A stretch of DNA of 12,956 nt, taken from positions 1-12,956 of the forward strand of contig CAYQDM010000049.1 of NCBI GenBank assembly GCA_964416305.1, in the 5' to 3' direction. The notes below the pieces were generated by a model that had not been told where the DNA came from, ran no database searches, and saw only the letters and a program-made list of their open reading frames with translations. The translations under genes and the position numbers were made by a program. Each line of letters opens with the position of its first letter. Positions within the stretch are counted from its first letter, which is position 1. Source of the stretch: Acidaminobacter sp964416305 (lineage in GTDB: Bacteria; Bacillota; Clostridia; Peptostreptococcales; Acidaminobacteraceae). Of this stretch, positions 6,098 to 12,950 are shown piece by piece.

Positions 6098-7540
6098 TTA
6101 CATAGGGCCCAGATTAATGAATTGAGCGATCAAGACAAGGACTGAACCGGTCACGATCCAAATCAGAAACATCTTCCACATAAATTTCATCCACCGGTCA
6201 TACGGAATATTGGCTGCGCCCAGGATTCCCATCAATGCTGTAGAAGTCGGCAAAATGTAATTGCTGAATCCATCTCCAAAATTATAAGCTAAAACTGATG
6301 TCTGACGTGTTAATCCCACCATATCGGAAATCGGAATAATAATTGGCATGGTTGCTGCAGCCTGACCACTGCCTGAGGTAATAAACACATTGATGATATT
6401 GTTTGCTATATACATCGCGATCCCTTGCACGAAATAAGGCAGTGATGCTAAAACGTTACCCAGCCCGAATACAATTGTATCGATGATCTTTCCTGTCGAT
6501 AACACACCAGGAACCGCTCTGGCCAAACCAATTATCATGGCTGCAGATACCATCTTCTTTGCACCATCCACATAACATCCTGCAATTTTTGAAGGACCAA
6601 ATCCGGCAAAAATGCCTGCTATGACACCAAGCCATAAGAATGCAGCAGAACTTTCTACCAATCCCCAGTCAAGCTTTATGCCGCCATAAACTATAACGGC
6701 CAGAGTGCCGACTAAGGTCCCCATTACTAACCAGTTTCGCGAATTCATCTCGCCAAAAGAGTTTAAATCACGATTGTTAAATGAAGTGTCTAATTGATCA
6801 AGATCGTACATTGGGCTAAGCTCAGGGTTTTTTCTAACCGATTTTGCATACTTTATCAAAAATATATTTGTAATAACCATGTAGACGATAAAACAGAATG
6901 CTCTGTATTCAATCCCTGAATAAAGCGGAAGGTCAGCAAGCTTTTGGGCTACAATCGTTGTACTTGGATTTAAAGTTCCGGTTGAAAATCCAACTGCACC
7001 ACCAAGAAGAATGATTGCGACACCAACAATTGAATCAAAGCCCATCGCCCTGGCGATCATTACAGTAACCGGTGCAAAACCAATAAACATATTCACGCCC
7101 TGGGTCGTACAGATCAAACCAAATAACAGTGTCAGCAATGGAATGAATATCGACTCTTTAGTTGAAAATTTATTTGCTACTTTTCCAACCGCCGCCTGAA
7201 GTGCTCCGCTTGATGTTATAACATTGAAAGCACCGCCTGATAATAAAATCAGGAAAAACAAGTCTGCTGAATCAATTAAACCATTTAGTATGTACATTGG
7301 TATCTTTAACGGATTGACAGGTGCCTGTTCGATAATTTCAAAAGACTCAGGATTGACTACTTTGATTCCTAAAGCATTTTCAATTCTCTCGAATTGACCC
7401 GCAGGAACAAACCATGTTAAGAGTGTTGCAAACAATATGATAAACAAAATAATTACAAATGTATGAGGTACTTTGAAGAGTTTTTTCTTTTGATTATCCG
7501 ATGGTCGCGGAGATTGTTTTTTAACCGATGCCGTTGACAT
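6098..7540 (-). CDS. YfcC-family carrier (DcuC/C4-dicarboxylate-carrier-like membrane transporter)
   Basis: 480-residue polytopic membrane protein with about 11-12 hydrophobic helices. After a basic cytoplasmic N-terminus (KKQSPRPSDNQKKKLFKVPHTF) comes the YfcC hallmark VPHTFVIILFI...LLTWFVPAGQFER, followed by loops such as GVNMFIGFAPVTVMIARAMG, GFSTGTLNPSTTIVAQKLA and a late ITSGSGQAAATMPIIIP, typical of the ion-transporter-like carrier fold. YfcC relatives are annotated as C4-dicarboxylate carriers and often sit beside M20 peptidases; the paired amidohydrolase argues for an amide, peptide or N-acyl amino acid instead. The frame opens at ATG 7570, but ATG 7540 has GGGAGG 5 nt upstream and is preferred. 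It is the first gene of the operon and divergent from the LysR gene. Confidence 0.92.
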   Translation of the reverse strand: MSTASVKKQSPRPSDNQKKKLFKVPHTFVIILFIILFATLLTWFVPAGQFERIENALGIKVVNPESFEIIEQAPVNPLKIPMYILNGLIDSADLFFLILLSGGAFNVITSSGALQAAVGKVANKFSTKESIFIPLLTLLFGLICTTQGVNMFIGFAPVTVMIARAMGFDSIVGVAIILLGGAVGFSTGTLNPSTTIVAQKLADLPLYSGIEYRAFCFIVYMVITNIFLIKYAKSVRKNPELSPMYDLDQLDTSFNNRDLNSFGEMNSRNWLVMGTLVGTLAVIVYGGIKLDWGLVESSAAFLWLGVIAGIFAGFGPSKIAGCYVDGAKKMVSAAMIIGLARAVPGVLSTGKIIDTIVFGLGNVLASLPYFVQGIAMYIANNIINVFITSGSGQAAATMPIIIPISDMVGLTRQTSVLAYNFGDGFSNYILPTSTALMGILGAANIPYDRWMKFMWKMFLIWIVTGSVLVLIAQFINLGPM

Positions 7541-7545
7541 AATAA

Positions 7546-7551
7546 CCTCCC
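7546..7551 (-). promoter_or_regulatory. Ribosome binding site of the YfcC-type carrier
   Basis: GGGAGG lies 5 nt before ATG 7540. The upstream ATG at 7570 has no such sequence, so this site sets the start. Confidence 0.75.
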
Positions 7552-7640
7552 AAAACTTTTTTAAAACCATCGTACGCTGGTTTCAATGCCAATATTAATA
7601 CAAATTCTTAACAATTAGAAATACCAAAAATAAATCATAG

Positions 7641-7669
7641 GGTATAGAAAAATTCTATGGCTTTTTCAA
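7641..7669 (-). promoter_or_regulatory. Candidate sigma-70-type promoter of the carrier/amidohydrolase operon
   Basis: On the minus strand, TTGAAA (7669-7664), a 17-nt spacer and TATACC (7646-7641) fit a -35/-10 pair, placing the transcript start near 7634 with a leader of about 95 nt. The dyad at 7644-7658 covers the -10 and the 3' half of the spacer, so a bound regulator could repress or re-position polymerase. Confidence 0.45.
7644..7658. promoter_or_regulatory. Candidate LysR-type operator (dyad ATAGAA-N3-TTCTAT)
   Basis: A perfect 15-bp dyad of the T-N11-A class recognised by LysR regulators. It is centred at 7651, about 62 bp upstream of the predicted lysR transcript start, the usual recognition-site position for autoregulation and divergent control. 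Flanking CATAG (7636-7640) and the overlapping CTATG (7655-7659) add a second imperfect dyad. Confidence 0.55.
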
Positions 7670-7677
7670 TTTGCTAT

Positions 7678-7706
7678 TTGACTTAGTTTTTTATTGAAGG
7701 TATGAT
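7678..7706 (+). promoter_or_regulatory. Promoter of the LysR gene
   Basis: TTGACT (7678-7683), a 17-nt spacer and TATGAT (7701-7706) form a near-consensus sigma-70/SigA promoter. The transcript start would be near 7713, giving a leader of about 23 nt before the TTG start. Confidence 0.7.
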
Positions 7707-7735
7707 CAGAAAAATGAGATCTGGTGGTGAGATAA

Positions 7736-8635
7736 TTGAATTCCAATGATTGGATTATTCTTAAAACTATTGCTGAGGAACTCAGTATCACAAAAGCTGC
7801 CGAAAGATTATTCATCTCACAACCGTCATTGACCTATAGACTCAACAAACTTGAAAAAGAGTTCAATACAAAGATCTTGTTCAGACATTCAAACGGCGTC
7901 ATCTTCACGCCACAGGGTGAGCATCTTTTGAAATATTCAAAAGATATGATCACACAGCTCAATCAGATTAAGCAAGATCTCGTGGATATGGATGATGCCT
8001 TTGATGGCACATTGAGGCTAGGCGTCAGCACAACATTTGCCAAATATAATATGGCGCCCATTATCAAGGCCTTTAAAGATCGATATCCCAATGCAAATAT
8101 TGAATTTTTTACCGGGGCCAGCACAATGGAACTATCCGAAAAGAAAATCGGAGAAGACATTGATATCATCATTAGGCGTGGGGATATTGAGTGGACGGGA
8201 AAGAAGCATATTCTCACTGAAGAGCCTTATGGCATCATAACAAATCATTCATTCGAGTTCTCCGATTTGGCAAGCATGTCTTGGATTCTGGATGACTCCG
8301 CTACCATTACAAAATCAGAATCCGAGTTCTTGAAATGGTGGGATGAAGCAGTAAAATTACAAAGACCATCAAAAATTATTCGGGTTAACTCAATTGAAAC
8401 CTGCATTCAGCTCTCCTCACATGGTCTAGGTTGGACGGTAGTTCCAAAAATACATACCACAGGAAAAAGAAATCTATGTTTTACACCTATCATTTGGCCA
8501 AATGGTGACATGATGACACAAAAAACAGTGATGCTTTACAAAGAGGAACTTTTGAAATTTAAATTAGCAGAGACGTTCATAAATTTTATTCTTGATGAAT
8601 TCTCAAACAAACAGTATAACATAGATCACATCTAA
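7736..8635 (+). CDS. LysR-family transcriptional regulator
   Basis: 299 residues, the normal family length. The N-terminal winged helix-turn-helix (about 4-62) includes LSITKAAERLFISQPSLTYRLNKLE and the wing FRHSNGVIFTPQG. It is followed by a linker helix and a periplasmic-binding-protein-like effector domain (about 90-290) starting FDGTLRLGVSTTFAKYNMAPII. LysR proteins are tetramers that bind T-N11-A dyads and respond to a pathway metabolite. TTG at 7736 directly follows an in-frame TAA (7733-7735), so no earlier start is possible in this frame; GGTGGTGAG precedes it as a modest ribosome binding site. The gene is divergent from the carrier/amidohydrolase operon and presumably controls it; the coinducer may be the imported compound or its hydrolysis product. 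The assignment to the family is firm, the target inferred. Confidence 0.94.
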   Translation: MNSNDWIILKTIAEELSITKAAERLFISQPSLTYRLNKLEKEFNTKILFRHSNGVIFTPQGEHLLKYSKDMITQLNQIKQDLVDMDDAFDGTLRLGVSTTFAKYNMAPIIKAFKDRYPNANIEFFTGASTMELSEKKIGEDIDIIIRRGDIEWTGKKHILTEEPYGIITNHSFEFSDLASMSWILDDSATITKSESEFLKWWDEAVKLQRPSKIIRVNSIETCIQLSSHGLGWTVVPKIHTTGKRNLCFTPIIWPNGDMMTQKTVMLYKEELLKFKLAETFINFILDEFSNKQYNIDHI

Positions 8636-8744
8636 TAACATTTGTGGTACTTACAACTGATCACAATCGACCATAATTCAAGAAATAATCTATTGCCGAA
8701 TGACTTAAAAAAAGTCGCCAGAAAACTTTTTATCTACAAATTGC

Positions 8745-8770
8745 AAGCCAGAGCATCGTCGCTCTGGCTT
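8745..8770 (+). terminator. Intrinsic terminator between the convergent LysR and CotH genes
   Basis: AAGCCAGAGC-ATCGTC-GCTCTGGCTT is a perfect 10-bp stem with a 6-nt loop, followed on the plus strand by TTAATTTTTT. It lies 110 nt after the lysR stop. On the minus strand it lies 14 nt after the CotH stop with a weaker T-tract, so it may serve both genes. Confidence 0.8.
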
Positions 8771-8784
8771 TTAATTTTTTCTAT

Positions 8785-10512
8785 TTATCTTGGGCTATTA
8801 GAGTCTAACTCCTGGTTAGCACTCTCCTTTCCTCTCTCCCCCATCATAGACCCCAAATCCTGCAAATTCAAATCGTCTGCCGAAATCAGGGAAGACGGAT
8901 CAGCTTTCTGCCCTTCCATTGTACTCGGGATGTCGCCATCCAGCTGGCCGCGAATACTCTCCGCTCTCAAGTTCCCAAGCTCAATGAACGCTTCAACGGC
9001 CGTTTTGTACTCTTCATAAGTGCAGAATGCCGTGGCATCCTTTTTCACATAGTCGGAAATCAGGGTGTTGAGGGCTTGGACTTTGGTGGTGAAGTGACCA
9101 TCGGCAAAATAGTTCTGGATGAGGGTGTTCAGATGATCGTGATACTGTGCCAAATAGTTTTCATTTGACAACAGCTGGTTCAGGAGCGGGCGGGCGTTCA
9201 TAGCCACGCCGCTGACCGGGGTATCGATTGGGAAGTTGATCACAGATGATGCGTCGCCGGTCTGGAAACCGCCCCAGGCCAGGTTGTAGTCCCACGGCAG
9301 AATAGTGATCTGACCGCCGCGCTCATAGAGATAATAATTCTGGGCCATGGTGGAGGAATAACTGTCCAGGTTGACGACGACGGTGTGGGCGGCCAGATAG
9401 CGGAGAATTGCATCTGTGTCGAGGCAGGTCTCAAGGTCGGTGCCGGCGGACAGGGCTTTGAGGGCAGTGATCACCCGCTGATTGGCCGCGGCGTCCTCTT
9501 CGCCCACGACGTTGTCGAAGATGTCGCTGTAGCTTTCGGGGTCGTCATCCGTATAGGCGAGGCTGCCGCCGTTCCTGGCACCCATGTTGCCGCCTTTTCC
9601 GCCGGGGAAGTCACCTGGCGCGTTGGACGTGACGATGCCTGTAGCCTGATCAACTGCGGAGGACGGGGTGTCTGAAGGTGTTGTGGTGGTTGACTCAGAC
9701 TCAGACGCTCCAGATCCTGCCGATGGTCGTTTGTCCAATGCTGGATCGACGACCATCGGCCTCCTCCCCGCTCCTGGCATTTGATCCTGTCCCATGCTCA
9801 TCTTTACATTGTAAAGAACGCCGGAGGTGTCTGCGAATACTCTTGTCTCATAGCTGTCATTGTAAAGTTCAACCGCCAGGTATAAGCCCCATGGCTGGCC
9901 GTTGACGGAAATGTCGGTGAAACCGAAGTATGGCGCTTCCACGCCGATGGTTTTCATAAGGTCGTAAGAGATGTATTCCTTCATGTAGGTGTTGTCGCCC
10001 ATCATGTTATTGACGACCAGCTGGTCCAGGCCGAAGCAGGTTTGGCCCTCGACATACTTGTCAAACTTGATTCGGAAACTGTAGCGGTCGCTGTCAGAGG
10101 AAGCGACTTGTTTTAAGCTGGAGTTGCCTTTAGGGCGGATGCCGACATCCTTAAAGGTTGTGCCGTTGATGATGACGTCCACTTTGATGTATGCCTCATC
10201 CGTTGCGTTGTCCAGCATGGTGTTCCAGTCCTCTTCATCTGTGAGGATTTCCAGGGTGATGATGTCGGTGCCAAAGATTTTTTCAGCGTATTCCGGGGCT
10301 GAGTCGAAAGGCAGCTCTGTGACGATTTCTCCAGTATTGGCTGAGTTATCTGATTTGTCTGTGTTGGCGGTGCCATCCGGGGCTTGGACACACCCCGTCA
10401 AGATACCGGCAACAACGATTAGAAGCAGTGCCAACACTGATGGGCTGGGCTTTTTCCTGTGTTTTATTTGATTAAGGTGTTTTAGGTGTTTTATGACTGG
10501 CTGCGTTTTCAT
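8785..10512 (-). CDS. CotH-kinase-family lipoprotein
   Basis: 575 residues. A basic N-terminus is followed by a hydrophobic segment and the lipobox LTGC (C41), so it is predicted to be a lipoprotein anchored on the outer face of the membrane. The CotH domain (about 80-465) shows IRPKGNSS (125-132), LAVELYND (212-219), VVNLDSYS...NYYLYERGG (D383 and the following Asn/Tyr block) and LPWDYNLAWG (D408). D383 and D408 match the DSY and PWD motifs conserved in CotH kinases, which phosphorylate secreted or coat proteins in B. subtilis. The catalytic domain is split by a Ser/Thr/Gly/Pro-rich low-complexity stretch (about 244-318) containing GASESESTTTTPSDTPS. ATG 10512 has AAGGTG 7 nt upstream. The usual partner genes (VTC-type polyphosphate polymerase, DUF4956) are not adjacent here. 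Composition is GC-rich compared with its neighbours. Confidence 0.9.
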   Translation of the reverse strand: MKTQPVIKHLKHLNQIKHRKKPSPSVLALLLIVVAGILTGCVQAPDGTANTDKSDNSANTGEIVTELPFDSAPEYAEKIFGTDIITLEILTDEEDWNTMLDNATDEAYIKVDVIINGTTFKDVGIRPKGNSSLKQVASSDSDRYSFRIKFDKYVEGQTCFGLDQLVVNNMMGDNTYMKEYISYDLMKTIGVEAPYFGFTDISVNGQPWGLYLAVELYNDSYETRVFADTSGVLYNVKMSMGQDQMPGAGRRPMVVDPALDKRPSAGSGASESESTTTTPSDTPSSAVDQATGIVTSNAPGDFPGGKGGNMGARNGGSLAYTDDDPESYSDIFDNVVGEEDAAANQRVITALKALSAGTDLETCLDTDAILRYLAAHTVVVNLDSYSSTMAQNYYLYERGGQITILPWDYNLAWGGFQTGDASSVINFPIDTPVSGVAMNARPLLNQLLSNENYLAQYHDHLNTLIQNYFADGHFTTKVQALNTLISDYVKKDATAFCTYEEYKTAVEAFIELGNLRAESIRGQLDGDIPSTMEGQKADPSSLISADDLNLQDLGSMMGERGKESANQELDSNSPR

Positions 10513-10845
10513 GCGTTGTCACCTTCCGTGAAGTTTTTTGTTTGAAACAGCTGCTGCGGATTTGGTCGACAGGCTGTTGATCCCGCAAACTGTGTCTTTG
10601 GATAAGTATATTCTCGAAAGCTGAAAGCAGCCTTAAAAGCGAATTGGTGAATCAAAAAAATAAATACTAAAACTTATCTCAAAACCTGTTTTATCCAGTG
10701 TCATGTGAGAATAATAATTACATGCGAGAGTATATTCATAAGTTAATGCGCCACCATCCCAGTGCAGAAAAATAAGAGCGAAGATTATCCTTCTTATTGA
10801 TCCGACAATGAGGCCTCAACCAATGAAATAATGAGGGGTGTTACT
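10513..10845. other. Divergent intergenic region between CotH and membrane-protein genes
   Basis: A 333-nt gene-free stretch, AT-rich from about 10640 on. A TATACT hexamer on the minus strand (about 10600-10610) could be a -10 for the CotH gene but has no good -35. CATGTGAGA (10702-10710) and CATGCGAGA (10721-10729) form a 19-nt-spaced direct repeat of unknown meaning. No RNA gene or convincing promoter for the plus-strand gene is visible. Confidence 0.55.
10833..10840 (+). promoter_or_regulatory. Ribosome binding site of the membrane-protein gene
   Basis: GAGGGGTG lies 5 nt before ATG 10846; the upstream ATG at 10831 overlaps this site and has none of its own. Confidence 0.65.
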
Positions 10846-11589
10846 ATGTATGACATAACAACCATGAGCAGTAATTATGCAAATCTCGCCGGAATTCTTG
10901 CTGGTTTTTCTTTTAGCGGTATTTACTTGCTGATTGAGTACGAAAAAAGAGATTCTTCTGAAGTTATTGGCATTCTGTTTGCCGGATTTTTCGGACTGAT
11001 TCTGGCGGCATTTCTATTTTCAAACATCAGCAGAATTGCCTATGATCCGGGAAGTCCGGATCTTATGAAAGAATTGTCATTTAATGTAGTGATAGCGAGC
11101 ATCATTTTTTGTATAGCTGTCATTCAGATGTTTGTAAGTCTCGTCTTTATATTTATCCTCTACAGACTGCCAAAATTGGTCATCAGCCTGGGTAAAATTA
11201 TTTATTACGAAACCTCTCTTATCACAGCATTGTTCATAACGACGACGATCCCAAGACTCTATGTGGATGACAATCCCGCTGGCTTAACGAAAGACCTTTT
11301 TCTGACGGGCTTAGTTTTTGTGCTGGTGATTTATATTTTAAGCAAAATGTTCAAAAGAAGACTGGATCTCATTTTTGAAAAAAAATTCTTACAAATCGTT
11401 GCAGGTATCACGGTTTTAATGGTGATGCTTGTAGGCATCTACAGGTCGCGACTTTACCTCGGAGAGATCCCTGTAATTTTTCCTCATTTTCTAAACTTTG
11501 TGTATATCTTGATAATCATGATCAATGGCTTCAGCATCAACCATGAGCATCGCATGATGCTGCTGAAAGACAAGCAGGAAATCGATTGA
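10846..11589 (+). CDS. Unrecognised integral membrane protein (about seven TM segments)
   Basis: 247 residues, mostly hydrophobic. Segments that look membrane-spanning begin near ANLAGILAGFSFSG, VIGILFAGFFGL, NVVIASIIFCIAV, TSLITALFITTT, FLTGLVFVLVIYIL, VAGITVLMVMLVG and FVYILIIMINGF, so six or seven helices. Charged loops such as SKMFKRRLDLIFEKK lie between TM5 and TM6. The C-terminus is short and polar (NHEHRMMLLKDKQEID). No catalytic or transport motif is recognised; the LAGILAGFSFSG start of TM1 recalls small uncharacterised membrane families of Gram-positive bacteria, but this is only an impression. The gene stands alone: divergent from the CotH gene and 161 nt before the VOC gene. The ribosome binding site favours ATG 10846 over 10831. 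Confidence 0.8.
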   Translation: MYDITTMSSNYANLAGILAGFSFSGIYLLIEYEKRDSSEVIGILFAGFFGLILAAFLFSNISRIAYDPGSPDLMKELSFNVVIASIIFCIAVIQMFVSLVFIFILYRLPKLVISLGKIIYYETSLITALFITTTIPRLYVDDNPAGLTKDLFLTGLVFVLVIYILSKMFKRRLDLIFEKKFLQIVAGITVLMVMLVGIYRSRLYLGEIPVIFPHFLNFVYILIIMINGFSINHEHRMMLLKDKQEID

Positions 11590-11612
11590 TAACAATTTTC
11601 ATTTAAATGCGA

Positions 11613-11629
11613 CTAACGCTCTCCGTTGG
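11613..11629 (+). terminator. Possible weak terminator of the membrane-protein gene
   Basis: CTAACG-CTCTC-CGTTGG pairs over 6 bp with one G·U pair and is followed, after GGGTATATA, by TTTTTT. It lies about 24 nt after the stop codon. The stem is short and the T-run is not immediate, so the call is tentative. Confidence 0.3.
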
Positions 11630-11735
11630 GGGTATATATTTTTTAAATTAAACCTCCTCTTTTACATAGAAGAAGCACAAATTCTCCAAAAAAGAATAAT
11701 TATATTGTTACAACTGTGCATTCCACTATGATATG

Positions 11736-11741
11736 AGGAGG
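11736..11741 (+). promoter_or_regulatory. Ribosome binding site of the VOC gene
   Basis: A perfect AGGAGG lies 9 nt before ATG 11751. The longer frame from ATG 11733 would place this site inside the coding region. Confidence 0.75.
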
Positions 11742-11750
11742 AAGTTCCAC

Positions 11751-12164
11751 ATGAACAGAATGATTTTTGTCAATCTGCCGGTTAAGGACTTAAAAGTCTC
11801 CATGTCTTTCTTTCAAGCCTTAGGCTGGACCTTTAACCCGGTCTACACGAATGACGACGCGGCTTGCCTGGTGATTTCGGATACCATCTATGTCATGCTT
11901 CTGAAAGAGGACTTCTACAAGTCCTTCACCCATAAGGAAATTCCGGATACCAAAGTCTATTCCGAGGTCATTATGGCCCTCTCCGCCGAAAGCCGGGAGG
12001 CTGTGGATGTTCTGGTCGACAAGGCTTTTGCGGCAGGTGCCACCTACTACAATGACCCGCAAATCTATGACTTCATGTATAGCAGGAGTTTCCAAGATCC
12101 GGATCAACACTTGTGGGAAGTCGTTTATATGGAAGAAGTTAACCCGGAGGAGGATCAGAAATGA
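11751..12164 (+). CDS. VOC-superfamily protein (COG3607, predicted lactoylglutathione-lyase-like)
   Basis: 137 residues with two beta-alpha-beta-beta-beta halves: MNRMIFVNLPVKDLKVSMSFFQALGWTF opens the first, and the second ends in SFQDPDQHLWEVVYM with a candidate metal-binding Glu. Conserved family stretches include AACLVISDTIYVMLL and FMYSRSFQDPD, matching the COG3607 branch of the glyoxalase/bleomycin-resistance/dioxygenase superfamily. These are small cytosolic dimers, mostly without a proven reaction, so the lyase name is by homology only. A near-consensus AGGAGG sets ATG 11751. The stop overlaps the start of the next gene (ATGA), so the two are translationally coupled and presumably share a pathway. 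Confidence 0.9.
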   Translation: MNRMIFVNLPVKDLKVSMSFFQALGWTFNPVYTNDDAACLVISDTIYVMLLKEDFYKSFTHKEIPDTKVYSEVIMALSAESREAVDVLVDKAFAAGATYYNDPQIYDFMYSRSFQDPDQHLWEVVYMEEVNPEEDQK

Positions 12165-12601
12165 AGACACTGGAATTCAAGACGACCATTGCCGCGCCGG
12201 TAAGTTTAGTTTGGGAAACCATGCTCGGTCCTGACACTTACCGTCAGTGGACCAGCACTTTCGAAGAGGGCTCTTATTATGAAGGCACTTGGGAAGAAGG
12301 CTCAAAGATCTATTTCCTGAATCCCACTGGGGCAGGCATGGTGGCTAAAGTGGCTGAGAACAAACTTCACGAGCGGATATCCATCTTGATGCTCGGGTTC
12401 GTCGATCAAGGCATAGAGGATACTGAAAGCGAAGACGCCAAAGCCTGGGCTCCGGCGTTCGAAAATTACTATTTCAAATCGACTGACGACGGCACTGATC
12501 TTCGGGTCACCATTGAAGTCTTGCCGGAGCATGAAGAAATGATGACGCAGCCTTGGCTGAGGGCATTAGAGATTTTGAAAGCTATGTGTGAGGGACACTG
12601 A
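12161..12601 (+). CDS. SRPBCC-domain protein (AHSA1-like, COG3832)
   Basis: 146 residues of the START/Bet v 1-like fold: FKTTIAAPVSLVWETMLGPDTYRQWTSTF is the typical AHSA1-like opening, followed by a beta-rich core (SKIYFLNPTG, GMVAKVAENKLHERISI) and a long C-terminal helix around EEMMTQPWLRALEILKAMC. Such proteins bind hydrophobic ligands in a deep cavity; no catalytic residue is diagnostic and the function is unknown. The ATG overlaps the VOC gene's TGA and is preceded by GGAGGA. Pairs of VOC and AHSA1-like genes are common in bacteria, but the joint role is not established. A strong terminator lies 43 nt downstream and closes the two-gene operon. Confidence 0.9.
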   Translation: MKTLEFKTTIAAPVSLVWETMLGPDTYRQWTSTFEEGSYYEGTWEEGSKIYFLNPTGAGMVAKVAENKLHERISILMLGFVDQGIEDTESEDAKAWAPAFENYYFKSTDDGTDLRVTIEVLPEHEEMMTQPWLRALEILKAMCEGH

Positions 12602-12643
12602 GTCGTATTTAAATAGCACTATCGCTAAGTTGAACACAAAATT

Positions 12644-12680
12644 GGGAGAAAGAATGGCGCTTGGCGCTGTTCCTTCTCCC
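12644..12680 (+). terminator. Intrinsic terminator of the VOC-SRPBCC operon
   Basis: Arms at 12644-12660 and 12664-12680 form a 17-bp stem with one A·C mismatch and two G·U pairs, around the loop TTG, followed by TTTATTTTA. It is a very strong rho-independent terminator 43 nt after the SRPBCC stop codon. Confidence 0.9.
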
Positions 12681-12691
12681 TTTATTTTATG

Positions 12692-12810
12692 AAGCTCGGT
12701 GACGCGGACAACTTTGAACTTGGTGACGCGGACAACTTTGAACTTGGTGACGCGGACAGGTTTCAATTCGGTGCCAGAGCTTGCGAGGATGTATCTCACG
12801 TGCAACAAAA
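12692..12810 (+). repeat. 24-nt tandem repeat array plus conserved tail, copy 2
   Basis: Units at 12692-12715, 12716-12739 and 12740-12763 share the core GGTGACGCGGACA. The tail at 12764-12810 has the same GGTGCCAGAGCTTGCGAG block and the same GCAACAAAA end as 1624-1671, one base shorter overall. Orientation is the same as copy 1. The array begins within a few nt of the operon terminator's T-run. The 24-nt period is a multiple of three, so it keeps short spurious frames open on both strands; I do not regard these as genes. Confidence 0.85.
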
Positions 12811-12885
12811 GGCGCGCCAGCGCCTTCTTCCAAAGGAAGTGGAAGCGGGGGACGAAAGGCGTAAGCCGCTGACCCCCGCTTCCAC
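12811..12885. repeat. Cluster of hairpins after the repeat tail
   Basis: Three consecutive stems are perfect: GGCGC-gcca-GCGCC (12811-12824), CTTCC-AAA-GGAAG (12827-12839), and a 13-bp stem GTGGAAGCGGGGG (12839-12851) with CCCCCGCTTCCAC (12873-12885). The loop of the last one holds a GGC-GTAA-GCC mini-hairpin at 12858-12867. The density of palindromes suggests REP-like or transposon-end DNA rather than a terminator. Confidence 0.7.
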
Positions 12886-12906
12886 AACCGCTTCATTCCA
12901 TAATCA

Positions 12907-12950
12907 AAACTACCCGCTTAGCGGGTAGTTTGCTCAGCCCTATAAGGGCT
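12907..12950. mobile_element. Two hairpins at right edge, possible end of an IS200/IS605-like or RAYT-associated element
   Basis: AAACTACCCGC-TTA-GCGGGTAGTTT (12907-12931) is a perfect 11-bp stem, and AGCCCT-ATA-AGGGCT (12936-12950) a perfect 6-bp stem 4 nt later, followed by TGTTAC at the edge. Paired subterminal hairpins like these are the recognition sites of single-strand (Y1/HUH) transposases of the IS200/IS605 and REP-associated types. No transposase is visible within the window, so this is inference. The first stem, with TTT on its 3' side, could also act as a terminator for a gene outside the window. Confidence 0.35.

Noticed and set aside
8642..9019. 125-codon plus-strand frame after the LysR gene
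   Set aside because: It runs through the terminator and the 3' end of the CotH gene; no ribosome binding site or recognisable sequence.
11705..11732. TTGTTA-N16-TATGAT as promoter of the VOC operon
   Set aside because: It would start transcription inside the AGGAGG ribosome binding site, leaving no usable leader, so it is doubtful as the working promoter.
12689..12928. 79-codon frame with a repeated LGDADNFE peptide
   Set aside because: It is the 24-nt repeat read in frame; it has no ribosome binding site and runs through hairpin DNA, so it is not a gene.
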